Origin: Methylococcales bacterium
Lineage (GTDB): Bacteria; Pseudomonadota; Gammaproteobacteria; Methylococcales; Methylomonadaceae
DNA: 64,000 nt
Direction of reading: 5' to 3'
NCBI GenBank assembly: GCA_028715725.1
Contig: JAQURG010000001.1
Location: forward strand, 1-64,000
The notes under the pieces were generated by a model. That model saw only the letters and a program-made list of their open reading frames with translations, made no database searches and was not told the origin of the DNA. The translations under genes and the position numbers were made by a program. Numbering within the stretch: position 1 is the stretch's first letter; each line of letters begins with the position of its first letter. Positions 1-9,390 of this stretch are shown here, piece by piece.

Positions 1-111
1 AATGTCATTCGACACAATGGGCCATCGAAGCATAGCTTGCGTCTTCGCAAGATGCGCGCTGCTATCAACGATGATTACCGGTCTGAATTAATCTTTGGGA
101 AAGCAACATAG
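1..111 (+). CDS. C-terminal fragment of an unrecognised gene (runs in from the left edge)
   Basis: Frame 1 is open from the first base to a TAG at 109-111 and gives 36 residues, strongly basic (for example HSLRLRKMRAA). The composition and clean stop resemble the end of a real gene whose start lies outside the window. I do not recognise the family. A chance open frame of this length cannot be excluded. Confidence 0.3.
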   Translation, partial: NVIRHNGPSKHSLRLRKMRAAINDDYRSELIFGKAT

Positions 112-462
112 CGCGATTGCCTTGAGCAGGACTGAAGGTATACTTGACCCATAACCGAATATCTGTTTTCATATATGGACTCCTCGCTTATTGCAAGGCA
201 AATTTTAATTATTAATGCCATCAACAGAGATCAAGATTGCAGTCATATATTCGGTCTCTTGATAGAGGTTTTTATACCCCAGGACTCCTGATGAATCTAT
301 CCGCGCACTTTCACCTCTATCACGAAGAAGGTTTTATAGTGAACCACTGAAAACATCGGGTTTTGAAAGCGCCGGTCTGACCTGTTATTGTCATCAATGA
401 ATGTTAATTTACCCCCGCAATCCTGTTTACTCGTTTAACTGTTAAATAATGACATCAAGGGG
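112..462. other. Intergenic stretch without a recognisable gene
   Basis: No reading frame with protein-like composition, no tRNA-like fold and no clear terminator was seen here. The right part borders the IS110-family element. Confidence 0.5.
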
Positions 463-529
463 CGTTCGTGCTTTGTTCGTCCTAAAACTATCTTTATTAT
501 CACCAAAACCAGCGAACAAAGCACAAACG
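463..529 (-). repeat. 17-bp inverted repeat with 33-nt loop at the 3' end of the IS110 element; candidate structured RNA
   Basis: Bases 463-479 (CGTTCGTGCTTTGTTCG) and 513-529 (CGAACAAAGCACAAACG) are complementary except at one position. Read as RNA of the transposase strand (minus), that position is a U-G wobble, so all 17 positions pair; on the plus strand it is an A-C mismatch. One mismatch further out, three more G-C pairs can form. It starts 16 bases after the transposase stop. It could be a transcription terminator, a subterminal repeat, or part of the guide-type noncoding RNA known for IS110/IS1111 elements. The last is inference only. Confidence 0.6.
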
Positions 530-544
530 ACCCAACCTTTGCCG

Positions 545-1562
545 TCAGGCAAAGGCTTTGTAGTCTTTATCATTGTTAGCCATTGCCCACAGTATGCGTG
601 CATTTTTATTGGCAAGCGCAACAGCCGCTTTATTAAATCCGCGTCGACTAATAAGTGCTTGCAGCCACAAACTTAACTTGTCCGCTTTATCGGTACAATG
701 CCTTAATACCGATCTCGCGCCATGAATCAATAAGGTGCGAATGTAACGATTCCATCGCTTACTGATACCCAAAAGAATCTGTTTTCCGCCACTGCTATGC
801 TGTTTCGGCACAACCCCTAAGCTTGCAGCATAATCGCGGCTACTTTTATAGCCTTTACTGTTTCCACCTATGTCAGCAGCTATAATTGTTGCTGCTAACG
901 GACCGATGCCCGGTACTTCCAAAAGCCGCTGACTCAGTTGATTAATGCTACACAGTCGCGCTACGCGTTGATCTTGCTCTTTTATTTCCCGATCAAGTGC
1001 TTTAAGTTTCTCATATTGTTCCGCGAACATTTCTCTGCTTAATGCGGATAAGTTATTTTCAGCCTCTTCCAATATCAATGGCAGACGCGCTCTAACATGC
1101 CTAATGCCTTGATTAATAACCATGCCTCGTTCACTTAGTAATCCACGAATTTGATTAACCAACGCCGTTCGCCTGCCGATTAACTCGCTCCGAATCGAGT
1201 GAACCATCTGAATATCTTGCTGTTCAATGGTCTTGGGCGCCACCACTCGCTTATTGGGCTGAGTAACGGCCGTAAAGATGGCCTCCGCATCGTTAAAATC
1301 ATTCTTGTTACCGACAATAAAACCCTTAACATAGCGTGCATTAAGCAAAACAACCTCATGACCCAGCATGGTAAGCTCTCTTGCCCAATGATGAGCGCCT
1401 TCCACAGGCTTCCATGCCAATTACGCTGGCTGGATAAGTAGCAAAAAACGTCAGTATTTCAGCGCGCTTTAGTTTCTTTTTCATTGTTTTTCCATTGGAC
1501 TGCAAAGTAACTAAATGAAAAACATTCTTAGCGATATCTAAACCGATTATGCTATTACACAT
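545..1562 (-). pseudogene. IS110-family DEDD transposase, frameshifted
   Basis: The N-terminal part (1562 down to about 1400) starts MCNSIIGLDIAKNVFHL and reaches GMEACG, which holds the first acidic residues of the DEDD RuvC-like domain. The frame is then lost. The rest continues in another frame from GAHHWARELTMLGHEV through GNKNDFNDAEAI (the later acidic residues) to the C-terminal Transposase_20 domain (VPGIGPLAATIIAADIGG, then the serine-containing SSGGKQ region). One extra base near 1399-1402, where TGTGGAAGGCGC replaces an expected TGTGGAGGCGC, explains the break. The combined product would be about 340 residues, normal for the family. As read, no full transposase is made unless frameshifting occurs. 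Confidence 0.9.
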
Positions 1563-1651
1563 GGCGAATTCCTCATTATGCTGTTTAAAGGATCAAGTGC
1601 ATTTTATGCCGCACTCGGGCAAAAGAGGAGTCCATATCATCAGGAAACATA

Positions 1652-1909
1652 ATGATTTCATTCCCCATGCTTGAGTGCTGGAATACCATAACCAAAGTGG
1701 CGACCGTTGCGGCGGAAGTAAACAAAAAACGAGTGCTCTGCCGGATATCACTGGGGAGCTTGAGCGATAAATTCGGTATCCTAGAAGAGGAACCCATGCA
1801 TTTTGTAGCTCGGCATAGATCGGCGATACAAGAGGCGGCGAGAAGGCTCATAGAAAACGAAATCTATGAAGAGGATGGTTCGGTTCTGATCCTTGAACGC
1901 GACCTCTAG
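1652..1909 (+). CDS. DUF1488-like small protein
   Basis: This encodes 85 residues with a pattern like DUF1488 (YrdB-type) proteins: an N-terminal beta-rich part (VLCRISLGSLSDKFGI), then FVARHRSAIQEAARRLIENEIYEEDGSVLIL. The function of the family is unknown. The ATG at 1652 is preceded by AGGAAACATA, a usable ribosome-binding site. It begins just outside the IS110 element and is followed by a lysine-rich mini-gene. The assignment rests on overall pattern and length, not on catalytic residues. Confidence 0.55.
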   Translation: MISFPMLECWNTITKVATVAAEVNKKRVLCRISLGSLSDKFGILEEEPMHFVARHRSAIQEAARRLIENEIYEEDGSVLILERDL

Positions 1910-2077
1910 TAGGAAGTCGAAGGTTATTATAATTCTAAACCGATTTGGATACATTAGTTCATCTTTGCATTCTTCCATTCTGAGGCGGTGGTTTCAATTC
2001 ATCGGTGGCGCCATCGGCATACCGGTGTTTTTGTATGAATTTTCAGAAAAACCCATAAATTTATTGGAGCTAATACC

Positions 2078-2182
2078 ATGAGTAAAGAACAAAAAAGTAA
2101 TAAAGAAAACAAGAAAAAGCCTGCTCTGAGTCCGAAAGAAAAGAAGGCTGCTAAGAAATCCAAGAAAGATTCCAAGAGCTGA
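2078..2182 (+). CDS. 34-residue lysine-rich small protein
   Basis: The ORF starts at an ATG preceded by TTGGAGC (Shine-Dalgarno GGAG, seven bases before the start) and encodes 34 residues. About 41% are lysine, with blocks such as KKKPALSPKEKKAAKKSKK. It contains no cysteine, aromatic residue or hydrophobic segment. Such a protein is expected to be disordered and to bind nucleic acid or an acidic surface; that is inference. The good ribosome-binding site and skewed composition argue for a real gene. I do not know a named family. Confidence 0.55.
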   Translation: MSKEQKSNKENKKKPALSPKEKKAAKKSKKDSKS

Positions 2183-2490
2183 TGAAGAGTAACCGCTTAT
2201 TTTCAACGTAGTAAAATTCTCCAAAGAAGATATGAAAATAAGCGATATCATCAAACCCACTAGTTTCCGCTTTGCAAGAGTTAGCCTGGAGGATTTAAGT
2301 CAGAGCGGGATTTAGCGGCACTGACGCAAGATTTACTCAAAATTACCGTGTAATCTTTAGATTATCCAAAGCGTTCCCTGAAAGCTATGGTTCCGGCAAC
2401 AGTCGCAATGACTATGGCACAAAAAAGCTCAAAAGCGGGCTTGGACCGGTTTGAGCCTATCAGCAATTGCTGATGGTTGGGGTAACTTCA
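2183..2490. other. Intergenic stretch without a recognisable gene
   Basis: Nothing with coding character was seen on either strand between the lysine-rich gene and the end of the decayed acetyltransferase. A TGGCAC...GC pair near 2415-2428 has sigma-54-like letters but the wrong spacing (11 instead of 12). Confidence 0.45.
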
Positions 2491-3035
2491 TCATATTGGG
2501 TTCCCGGCACAGCTTGATAACCCGCTCAGGTTATTTTCAATGTTAAAGGCCATAGCATCCATGCCCATCAACTGGCTCCGGCAGGTGAATGAAAAACCTA
2601 CTTTTTCCAATACGCGAATTGAGGCGAGATTACTCTGGTGCGCAAAAGCCATTAAACGTTCCAAACCCAGCGTTTGAAAGCAATACCTTATCCATGTGTC
2701 AGCTACCTAGACCGCCAGCCCTTGTTGCCAGTAATCCGGCAATAAGCGATAACCCAACTCGAAACATTGGCATTCAGGAAAATACATCGGCCCGCTGTCG
2801 CCTATCGGCAATCGTGAGCTGCGATCAAGTATCAACCATTTCGCAAAGCCATAGCGGACTTGGTGCTGTTGATAATGAGTGATTCTGGCAATGTTTCATT
2901 TAAATTGGCATCCGGGCCTTTAAGCATAAATTTCATCACTTTAGAATCGCCGAACCATGAAAAAGATTGCGGCGCATCCTGACCGGAAAAGGGCTTGATG
3001 ATAATTCGTGCGGAATAGAGTGCGGCCATGGGCAT
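2491..3035 (-). pseudogene. GNAT-family N-acetyltransferase (RimJ/RimL-like), frameshift plus nonsense
   Basis: Read across two frames on the minus strand this is a complete RimJ/RimL-like GNAT protein. The N-terminal part has RIIIKPFSGQDAPQSFSWFGD and FMLKGPDANLNETLPE. After a one-base frame change near 2876-2882 it continues YGFAKWLILDR, PIGDSGPMYFP and the acetyl-CoA loop region ELGYRLLPDYWQQGLAV. A TAG at 2709-2707 interrupts the helix where relatives have Glu. The same frame goes on with TWIRYCFQTLGLERLMAF and NLASIRVLEKVGF to a stop at 2491. Two independent lesions make a functional product very unlikely. It ends tail-to-head behind the LysE-type gene. Confidence 0.85.
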
Positions 3036-3045
3036 GGCTACAAGG

Positions 3046-3675
3046 TTAACTCTGTTTGCTGAGCGCAAGTTTTAATCCCAAGAATATAAAAAGACCGCCT
3101 AATGTGCGCGTGAACCAAGGCAAACTACGATGCCTGCGGGTTATATGAGCAAAATGTGCTGCTGTCCAAGCAAGAAAAAGACACCAAAGCATGGCGTTAA
3201 AGCTGAAGATCGCGCCAAGAAAGATAAAGGCCAAAGCCTTATTTGGCGATGATGACTCGATAAATTGTGGCACGAATGCTAAAAAGAACAGAGCAACTTT
3301 CGGATTGAGTATATCGGTAAGAAAGCCCTGGCAAAAAATAGTAAGCAGTGGCACAGGAGCAAGAGGTTCCACGGGCTGAGCGCTTAGCTGACTATTGCGT
3401 ATAAGAGTTATGCCAAAGTAGACCAAATAGAGAGCGCCGATTAGTTTTACTAAAGTAAAAGCGACCGCAGACGCGGCAAGAAGCGCGGACAAGCCGATCG
3501 CGGCGGCAAAGATATGGATGTAACAGCCTGCGCAGATTCCAAAAGCAGCGGCCATACCGGCGCGCCAGCCTTGGCTTGTGCTGCGAGTGATGATGTAGAG
3601 CGAATCTGCGCCAGGGGTGATATTGAGTAACAAACCTGAGAAGATGAAAACAGAAAGGTCATGAGTTCCAAACAT
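3046..3675 (-). CDS. LysE/RhtB-family amino-acid exporter
   Basis: This encodes 209 residues, the usual length of LysE/RhtB translocators, with about six hydrophobic segments. The family hallmark NITPGADSLYIITRS lies at about residues 18-32, and the second conserved region, TDILNPKVALFFLAFVPQF, follows mid-protein. Members sit in the inner membrane and export amino acids or homoserine lactones using the proton gradient; the substrate cannot be told from sequence. The reading frame is intact although the genes on both sides (GNAT and ABC permease) are broken. Confidence 0.9.
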   Translation of the reverse strand: MFGTHDLSVFIFSGLLLNITPGADSLYIITRSTSQGWRAGMAAAFGICAGCYIHIFAAAIGLSALLAASAVAFTLVKLIGALYLVYFGITLIRNSQLSAQPVEPLAPVPLLTIFCQGFLTDILNPKVALFFLAFVPQFIESSSPNKALAFIFLGAIFSFNAMLWCLFLAWTAAHFAHITRRHRSLPWFTRTLGGLFIFLGLKLALSKQS

Positions 3676-3706
3676 AAGCGCCTCTATAAAGCCAAGCTGA
3701 CGGTCT

Positions 3707-4927
3707 CTAATTTAATATATATAATCCGCCGGCAGCCAGAAACCAGGCTGCGACTATCAGCTTGGGCATCATTCGGGGTTTATCCACTTCAGTACTGGCG
3801 TAGATCAAGGTCAGCATGGCTAAAGCGATGCCGCCTGATGGCAGGATTAAAACAGAACGCAACAGACTGACGCAAGAGAAAAGCATTACAATCGGCGCGA
3901 GTGCAAGCAGGCCAAATACAATTTCCAACGCCATCAGGTCAGCCACTAGCAATTGTTGTTTGCCTATGCCCAAAGAAGCCAACAATGGGAGCATCGGCTT
4001 TCGAGGGGTGCGTAGTGCCAATTCCAGACTTGCAACTTGTAAAATCATCGGGATGGCGCTAGCTAACAACAACCAGGCGGCGACCGGCGCTTGAAAACCG
4101 ATATGCTGCCAAGTATTTCCGAACCCGACAATGCCATCGGCATAGATCAGCAACAGCACTCGCGATGACAGTTCGCCGGCTTGCGTCAGCGCTCGCCAAT
4201 TGATGACCGCCAGGTTCCCTGTCAAATGGCGATATTCGGATAGCTTAGAAAAACTCCACCATGACCGGGTTTTCAACCCGAGCGAATTGCCGAGCCGGAT
4301 TTTTTGCAGTGGGCCGGTTGTAGTGAGGCCCATTATCGGTAATGCAGCCGCTATTTCTTCGTGATCTCCCAAACCAGAAACTGTACGGCGAACAGCGAAC
4401 AGCCGAATACCCATAGTGCCGCAAGCCGAGAGCCGCGCGACAGGCTCGGCTGGATAACAGGCAGTTGTGCTGCCAGTCCCAGAGCCAGTAAGCTATTGGC
4501 GACAGTATCACCAGCATTTGAGCAAAGCTGGCTGAGGATGTAAGCCACAAACGGCAATAAGAGCACGATCAGTATAAGCCACAAATCGAGCCCTGTTTCC
4601 AGCGGCGCTATATTCGGGAGCTTGCGCAGATATCGCCAGGCCCGCCGCCGCTCAGCGCCTCGGCCTGTGCCGATGTCCAGGCGATTGCCAGAATAGACAG
4701 GCTTAGCCAGATTACAATGGCTGAATGGTTATTGCCTCTGTTCAGCAAATGCTGCACTGGTGTGCTCAACACCTGAATTTGTGCGGCGAATGGCATAGAG
4801 GCTGGAGAGATGACAACCACCACGAAGCCCCATATTGCCAGCGCCGGATCAGCAGTTTAAATGTGGCCTCGGAATAAAGCCGCAGCCGCCAATCCAGCAG
4901 TCGGAAAAACAGGCGACTATCGTTCAT
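3707..4927 (-). pseudogene. ABC-type transporter permease, at least three frameshifts
   Basis: Four consecutive minus-strand segments in changing frames form one polytopic membrane protein. It starts at an ATG at 4927 (MNDSRLFFRLLDWRLRLYSE), 20 bases after the ATPase gene. It changes frame near 4820 (into VVVISPASMPFAAQIQVLS), near 4640 (into LWLILIVLLLPFVAYILSQL) and near 4350-4410 (into PIMGLTTTGPLQKIRLGNSL). It ends with PKLIVAAWFLAAGGLYILN. The reconstructed length is about 400 residues with some ten hydrophobic segments. Position and composition make it the membrane partner of the ATPase at 4947-5576, so the transporter should be dead. The family of the permease is not recognised. Confidence 0.75.
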
Positions 4928-4946
4928 AATCGCGAGATGGGTTCCT

Positions 4947-5576
4947 TCATTCCAACATAAGGGTATTTTCTGCAATGATGCCGAATGCCTGATGTTGTGC
5001 TGTCTCATGGCATGAAATCACGATCAGACGATGGCTGGCTTGCTGCCGCAGCATCTCTTGCAAAGCGCCAAGCGAGACAGCATCCATGCCATTGCTGGGC
5101 TCGTCTAATATCAGTACGTCGGTTTCGTCGGCAATACTGCCGGGCAATAAAAACTTCCGGGCAGTGCCCAGCGACATATGGGCGAATTTCATAGGCATAT
5201 GTTCATGCAGCCGGAAGGCATCGATCAGGATATCCATAATATATTGATTCCAGCTGCCTCGCACGTACAGCAGCAAGGCAAGCCATTCCTGCCCTATCAC
5301 AAACGGAAACACCGGGCAGTCTGCCGGGCAAAAACTCAAGCGTTGCCGCGCCGCGGCAGGATAAGTGCTTAGGCTGATATCGCCCAGCAACACTTCTCCG
5401 GCGTCAGGCGCAAGTGAGCCGGCCAATATGGCAAGCAGCATCGATTTACCGACGCCATTAGGGCCGGCGACCAGATGCATGCCCGATGTCGTCCAGGAAA
5501 ATGAAAAGTCCGCTATCACTTGCTTACCGGGGAAGCGTTTGGATAGCGCGCTCAAACCGAAAGTTTGATCAGGCAA
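4947..5576 (-). CDS. ABC transporter ATP-binding protein
   Basis: The protein carries Walker A GPNGVGKS, a signature-like MSLGTARKF, Walker B VLILDEPSNGMD with the D-loop, and the H-loop histidine in VISCHE. The spacing is that of a small single-domain ATPase of an exporter or CcmA-like type. The frame is open to 5684, but that part overlaps the cupin gene. I propose a TTG start at 5576, which gives 209 residues and begins 13 bases after the cupin stop; the start is uncertain. The C-terminus lies 20 bases before the permease pseudogene, so this ATPase is probably orphaned. Confidence 0.75.
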   Translation of the reverse strand: MPDQTFGLSALSKRFPGKQVIADFSFSWTTSGMHLVAGPNGVGKSMLLAILAGSLAPDAGEVLLGDISLSTYPAAARQRLSFCPADCPVFPFVIGQEWLALLLYVRGSWNQYIMDILIDAFRLHEHMPMKFAHMSLGTARKFLLPGSIADETDVLILDEPSNGMDAVSLGALQEMLRQQASHRLIVISCHETAQHQAFGIIAENTLMLE

Positions 5577-5589
5577 ACGTTTTGTGTTT

Positions 5590-6042
5590 TTATTTGATGG
5601 CTGCGGGTGCCGAAGTAGCCGGCCCAATGCCAACGATCTGCAGAATTGTGTCTTCATCTTTCGCGCCGTCATAATGAATTTCATTGCCGTAATGGGTGAC
5701 GAAACTGCCTGCCGGGACCGGTTTCAGGTTATCCGGATTATAGTCGGTGCCGGTGCCTACCCACCAGGTTCCGGAAATTACGGTAATAAAGCGGTCGTTC
5801 GGATGTGAGTGGGGCTTGCTGTTATGATGAGCTTTCCATTTGTTCAGCACGACGTACAACCCTGGTTTGGAGGGATCGCCGACCAGCACGGCGCTTTCCG
5901 AACCGCTGGGGTTGACAACCCAGTGAATCTGGTCGGGCAGCTTGATCGAAATCGCCTTGGGGTCAAGATCGGCGGCCGATAGCGCCAGAGAACATAAGGA
6001 TAAGCTGATGACCAGCAATGAACGAGTAAAAAGACACAGCAT
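5590..6042 (-). CDS. Exported small cupin-domain protein
   Basis: This encodes 150 residues with a Sec signal peptide (LFTRSLLVISLSLCSLALSAA) and one cupin barrel. The metal-binding histidines are visible in HHNSKPHSHPNDRF, with a later histidine in VTHYGNEIHYDG. The protein is therefore likely a periplasmic metal-binding cupin; the reaction is unknown. I chose the ATG at 6042 because GGAG lies seven bases before it; the ATG at 6054 overlaps that GGAG and has no site of its own. It follows the arylsulfotransferase-like gene by 53 bases and may share its sigma-54 transcript. Confidence 0.8.
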   Translation of the reverse strand: MLCLFTRSLLVISLSLCSLALSAADLDPKAISIKLPDQIHWVVNPSGSESAVLVGDPSKPGLYVVLNKWKAHHNSKPHSHPNDRFITVISGTWWVGTGTDYNPDNLKPVPAGSFVTHYGNEIHYDGAKDEDTILQIVGIGPATSAPAAIK

Positions 6043-6095
6043 ATAATTCTCCATTAAATAAAATAATCAGGCATAAGGCCACGGTCAGCCGTCAA

Positions 6096-7526
6096 CTATG
6101 GCGCCACCACCGGAAGGTGAAACTGGCTCAAGTGAGGCGGCACTACGGCTTTTTCCGAGTGAGTTGTACCGGCAGGTACCCATTCATAAGGCACGGGTTG
6201 GCCGCGATAAAGTTGGTTATTGGCCGTTTCCCGGCCAGTCAACTGATCCTTGCCCTTGCGGAAATAGGGATTGACGTATTCCCAGACGATCTCGCCAGCA
6301 GGCGTAACCTGAAACAATCGGCCGCTCTGGCCCTCATCAATAAAGGTATTGCCATTGGGCAAGCGCCGGACGGCGCTAATATGAGTGCTGCGAAATGACC
6401 AACCGGGTCCGCCGGAGCTTTCACCTGTGTACTGCCAGACGACTTCCTTTTTGACCGGATCGATCTCCAGTATTCGCGAGCCGCCGGTAATCGGCAATGC
6501 CGCAGGCGGATAACCCGATGGTCCCTGATTATCAAATACTAGTAGATTGCCAGCCCCCGGCAGCTCTTCGGGAATGATATGGGCATCGTGCTGGCCAGCT
6601 ATCTGATCAACCGGACGAGGCAGTTTCCGGCCATCCGCGCCTTTGGGAATAGCGGGATAATTGGGTCCCAGACTCCAGACTACCTTGCCGGTTTTTTTGT
6701 CGATGATGGCGATGAAGTTGGCGTTGCGGGCATCGATCAGCAGGTTTTCAGGATTAAAGCGATTGTCGCCGGCAGCGAACCAGTGATTGGAGCCGATCAC
6801 TTTCAGATTGTTGACGTGGAGATAATCTGCATCCGTGGACGCGCGCAACAGCTTCAATTGCTCCGGCTTGAAGCCAAACTCACTGACATGATCGCCGGCT
6901 TTCCATTGCCAGACAATATCACCGGCGGGATTAACCTCATAAATAACGTCATCCAGCAGTTTCGGTAACTTGAAGCCTTTTATCGAATGGATCAGGTTAG
7001 TCAATACCACGGTATTGCCGTTCGGAAGGCGAGCCCAGTCATGATGCTGCTGAGCAGCGCCATTCGGTGCTTTATCGCCGAAACTCCAGACGGTTTTACC
7101 CTCCCAGTCCAGCTCGCCGATGGTCTTGGTTATTTTCCGGTTGACTTGTCCAGGAATCAGGTCTGTGCCCTTGCCTTCCGCGGTCTCCAGCGCTACGAAT
7201 ATATGCCCGAGTTTGCCGCCGTTCACGGCCGGATCGATCAATGTGCTATGGGCCCCGGCATCTTTCCATTCATGAACCGAATGACCATTCAGGTCAATCA
7301 GGTGAGCGATATTATCGCCTCCGGAAAACAGCACGAATGAATTGAATGCTTTGGCCGGATCGTAGCGGGTGGTCCCGGTCGGGTAGACACTGGGGCTTGC
7401 CGATGCGGTAAGCGTCAGCAACGTGCCGGCAGTCAACATTAGAGTCTGGTTCCAGGCAGGCAAAGCGTTTTTCCTTTTGGCAAAGGGCTTTAAATACTGC
7501 TTTTTAAAAAAAGTTATTTGTGTCAT
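6096..7526 (-). CDS. Arylsulfotransferase (ASST)-family exported protein
   Basis: This encodes 476 residues. An export signal lies around residues 28-44, then a six-bladed propeller fold of the ASST type follows, with repeated blade motifs such as GELDWEGKTVWSFGDKAPNG, INPAGDIVWQWKAGDH and TPAGEIVWEYVNP. Conserved histidines are visible in AQQHHDWARLPNGNT, QHDAHIIPEE and RSTHISAVRRLPNGNT. Classical ASST moves sulfate between phenolic compounds in the periplasm through a histidine intermediate. Many family members have unknown substrates, so sulfotransfer is not proven. A sigma-54-type promoter at 7591-7576 ends about 50 bases before the ATG. Confidence 0.8.
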   Translation of the reverse strand: MTQITFFKKQYLKPFAKRKNALPAWNQTLMLTAGTLLTLTASASPSVYPTGTTRYDPAKAFNSFVLFSGGDNIAHLIDLNGHSVHEWKDAGAHSTLIDPAVNGGKLGHIFVALETAEGKGTDLIPGQVNRKITKTIGELDWEGKTVWSFGDKAPNGAAQQHHDWARLPNGNTVVLTNLIHSIKGFKLPKLLDDVIYEVNPAGDIVWQWKAGDHVSEFGFKPEQLKLLRASTDADYLHVNNLKVIGSNHWFAAGDNRFNPENLLIDARNANFIAIIDKKTGKVVWSLGPNYPAIPKGADGRKLPRPVDQIAGQHDAHIIPEELPGAGNLLVFDNQGPSGYPPAALPITGGSRILEIDPVKKEVVWQYTGESSGGPGWSFRSTHISAVRRLPNGNTFIDEGQSGRLFQVTPAGEIVWEYVNPYFRKGKDQLTGRETANNQLYRGQPVPYEWVPAGTTHSEKAVVPPHLSQFHLPVVAP

Positions 7527-7575
7527 AGGGCAATCCGTTGGTTCTTGATAAAACGATGAGTCGTGTTATTGAGAA

Positions 7576-7591
7576 AGCAATTAACAAGCCA
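7576..7591 (-). promoter_or_regulatory. Sigma-54 (-24/-12) promoter before the arylsulfotransferase gene
   Basis: Read on the minus strand from 7591: TGGCTTGTTAATTGCT. The GG and GC pairs are 12 apart, as required, and TGGC and TTGCT match the consensus. Predicted start of transcription is near 7564, about 40 bases before the ATG. A TGCTGG...TCAGCA pair (7711-7716, 7732-7737) lies 120-146 bases upstream. Confidence 0.65.
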
Positions 7592-7783
7592 ATATTTACG
7601 AACATGTTTATCGAGTGTTCCGGGCTCGTGCGCGAGTTTTGCCAATAACAGATGTATGGTCGGAATCAAATCCGGATATGCCATCGTAAAATGCATGAGA
7701 TCGGTTTGAGTGCTGGGAGATACGCAGTACATCAGCAGGTGGTGCACGAATGGCAACAGATTAGGACCGCTATGTGGTGATGG

Positions 7784-9381
7784 ATGGGCGATGTTATCGG
7801 TATCGCCTTCATTACTCCTCCCATCCTGATTTGGAGCAAACTGCCGGGAAAAGTCCGCAGTGCCTATCGATCAGCTGAGATGGTATTGATTTTTGGATCG
7901 ACTTTTCTGGTCGGGCAGATCGTCTTCTTAGGGTGGTTACCGATTATATTGAAAATTATCCCGGCATTATCAGTATATTTCCCTTCATCATCTGGACGGG
8001 TTTTCGTTCCGGACGCTATATGACCTCCCTGCTACAGTTGATGCTGTTCACTCAGGCACTCTGGAGTTCCAGGACAGGCATAGGCCAATATACCCAGGCT
8101 ATGGAAATCGATAGCTTGTTCCGTTTCTGGATTTTCGGCATGGTGCTGGCGGTTGGAGGCATGGCGTTAGCGGTCATGGTCGCGGAAAATCGGAAAATAT
8201 TAAAGCAACAAATCCGGCTTCATAGGACCATTGCCGCCAGCCTGAATGAAATCTGCCTGTTCGACGCCGACTCGTTGCGTTTAGCTTCGTCAACCGTGGC
8301 GCATTGGTCAATTTGGGCTATACCATGGACAAATTGCAGGCGATGACTCCCCTCGATCTAAAACCGGAATTGAATTTGCAGTCCTTTGAAGCATTGATCA
8401 ATCCTCTAAGGCGACATGAGGTATCAATGGTAAACTTTGAAGCCGTGCATAGACGCAAAGACGGCTCATTCTATCCGGTTGAAGTCCATTTACAGCTATT
8501 TGATGATGAGGATGAACGTTATTTCCACTCCATTATCATGAATATCACGGAACGCATGGCCGCTGAGCAGCAAGTCAAACTGGCCGCAGAAGTTTTTGAA
8601 TATAGCATTGATGGCATTCTGATCACCGATGCCGACAACCGTATTATTTCGGCCAATCAATCTTATACGGTGATTACCGGCTATACCGAAGCGGAGCTAA
8701 AAGGTAAAAACCCAAGCATTGCAAGTTCCGGACTGCACGAAGCCAGCTTCTTTAAGGATATAAGGCAAGCCATTAATAACACGGGGGCTGGCAAGGTGAG
8801 CTATGGAACCGTCGGAAGAACGGTGAGCTTTATCCCGCATGGATCAATATTAGCATCATCAAAGACGCCAAGGACAAGATACGCAACCATATCGGTATTT
8901 TGTCTGATATTATCGAGCGCAAAGCGGCAGAAATAACTCTCAAACACCAGGCGCAGTACGACTTTCTGACTAACCTGCCTAACTGCGTCCTGCTCCACGA
9001 CCTTTTTCAGCAATTGTTGGCAGATGCGAAGCGAAACAATGAAGTCTTTGCTTTGCTGTGGCTTGATTTGAACAAATTCAAACTCGTCAACGACACCTAT
9101 GGCCATCACATCGGGGATTTGCTGTTAAAGGAAGTTGCCGAACGGTTTCAGAGGCCGTTCGGCGAACCGATACACTATCCAGTCAGGGCAGTGACGAATT
9201 TAGCATTCTGGTGCGCAAAGTGGTTTCTACCGAGCATTTACAAGTTCTAGGCGACGAGTTACATGATGCTGTGAAAACACCCTTTTTCATTGAAGGGCAT
9301 ATTCTTAACATCACGCTAAGCATTGGCAATGCGATTTATCCAAAAAAGTGTTTAAGTGAAGTCCCGATAGCGATAGCCTGA
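7784..9381 (+). pseudogene. MASE1-PAS-PAS-GGDEF signalling protein, truncated and frameshifted
   Basis: Segments in alternating frames reconstruct a sensor diguanylate cyclase. The tail of a MASE1 membrane domain (MGDVIGIAFITPPILIWS, then FPFIIWTGFRSGRY) comes first. Two PAS domains follow (VNLGYTMDKLQAMTPLDL and FEYSIDGILITDADNRIISA, the first ending in NITERMAAEQQ). A GGDEF domain starts at QAQYDFLTNLPNCVLLHDL with LNKFKLVNDTYGHHIGD. Frame changes occur near 7950, 8300, 8820-8900 and 9150-9170. The beginning of MASE1 is missing. The signature loop reads GSDEF instead of GGDEF. The end, NITLSIGNAIYP, reaches a TGA at 9379-9381. It cannot make cyclic-di-GMP. Confidence 0.85.
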
Positions 9382-9390
9382 GCTGTCTCT

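Larger units (their letters stand above)
463..1610 (-). mobile_element. IS110/IS1111-family insertion sequence (boundaries approximate)
   Basis: The element is defined by the broken transposase at 545-1562 and the structured 3' flank at 463-529. The 5' flank before the next gene is short (under 90 bases) and the noncoding 3' flank is the structured one, an arrangement closer to the IS1111 group than to the IS110 group proper. These elements lack conventional terminal inverted repeats and target duplications, so the exact ends cannot be read from one copy. Confidence 0.6.

Noticed and set aside
2415..2428. TGGCAC followed by GC, resembling a sigma-54 promoter
   Set aside because: GG to GC distance is 11, not 12, and no intact gene follows in that direction.
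7523..7756. A 77-codon minus-strand frame ending in an ATGA overlap with the arylsulfotransferase start
   Set aside because: A strong sigma-54 promoter match lies inside it, no ribosome-binding site or family pattern was seen, and the overlap may be chance.
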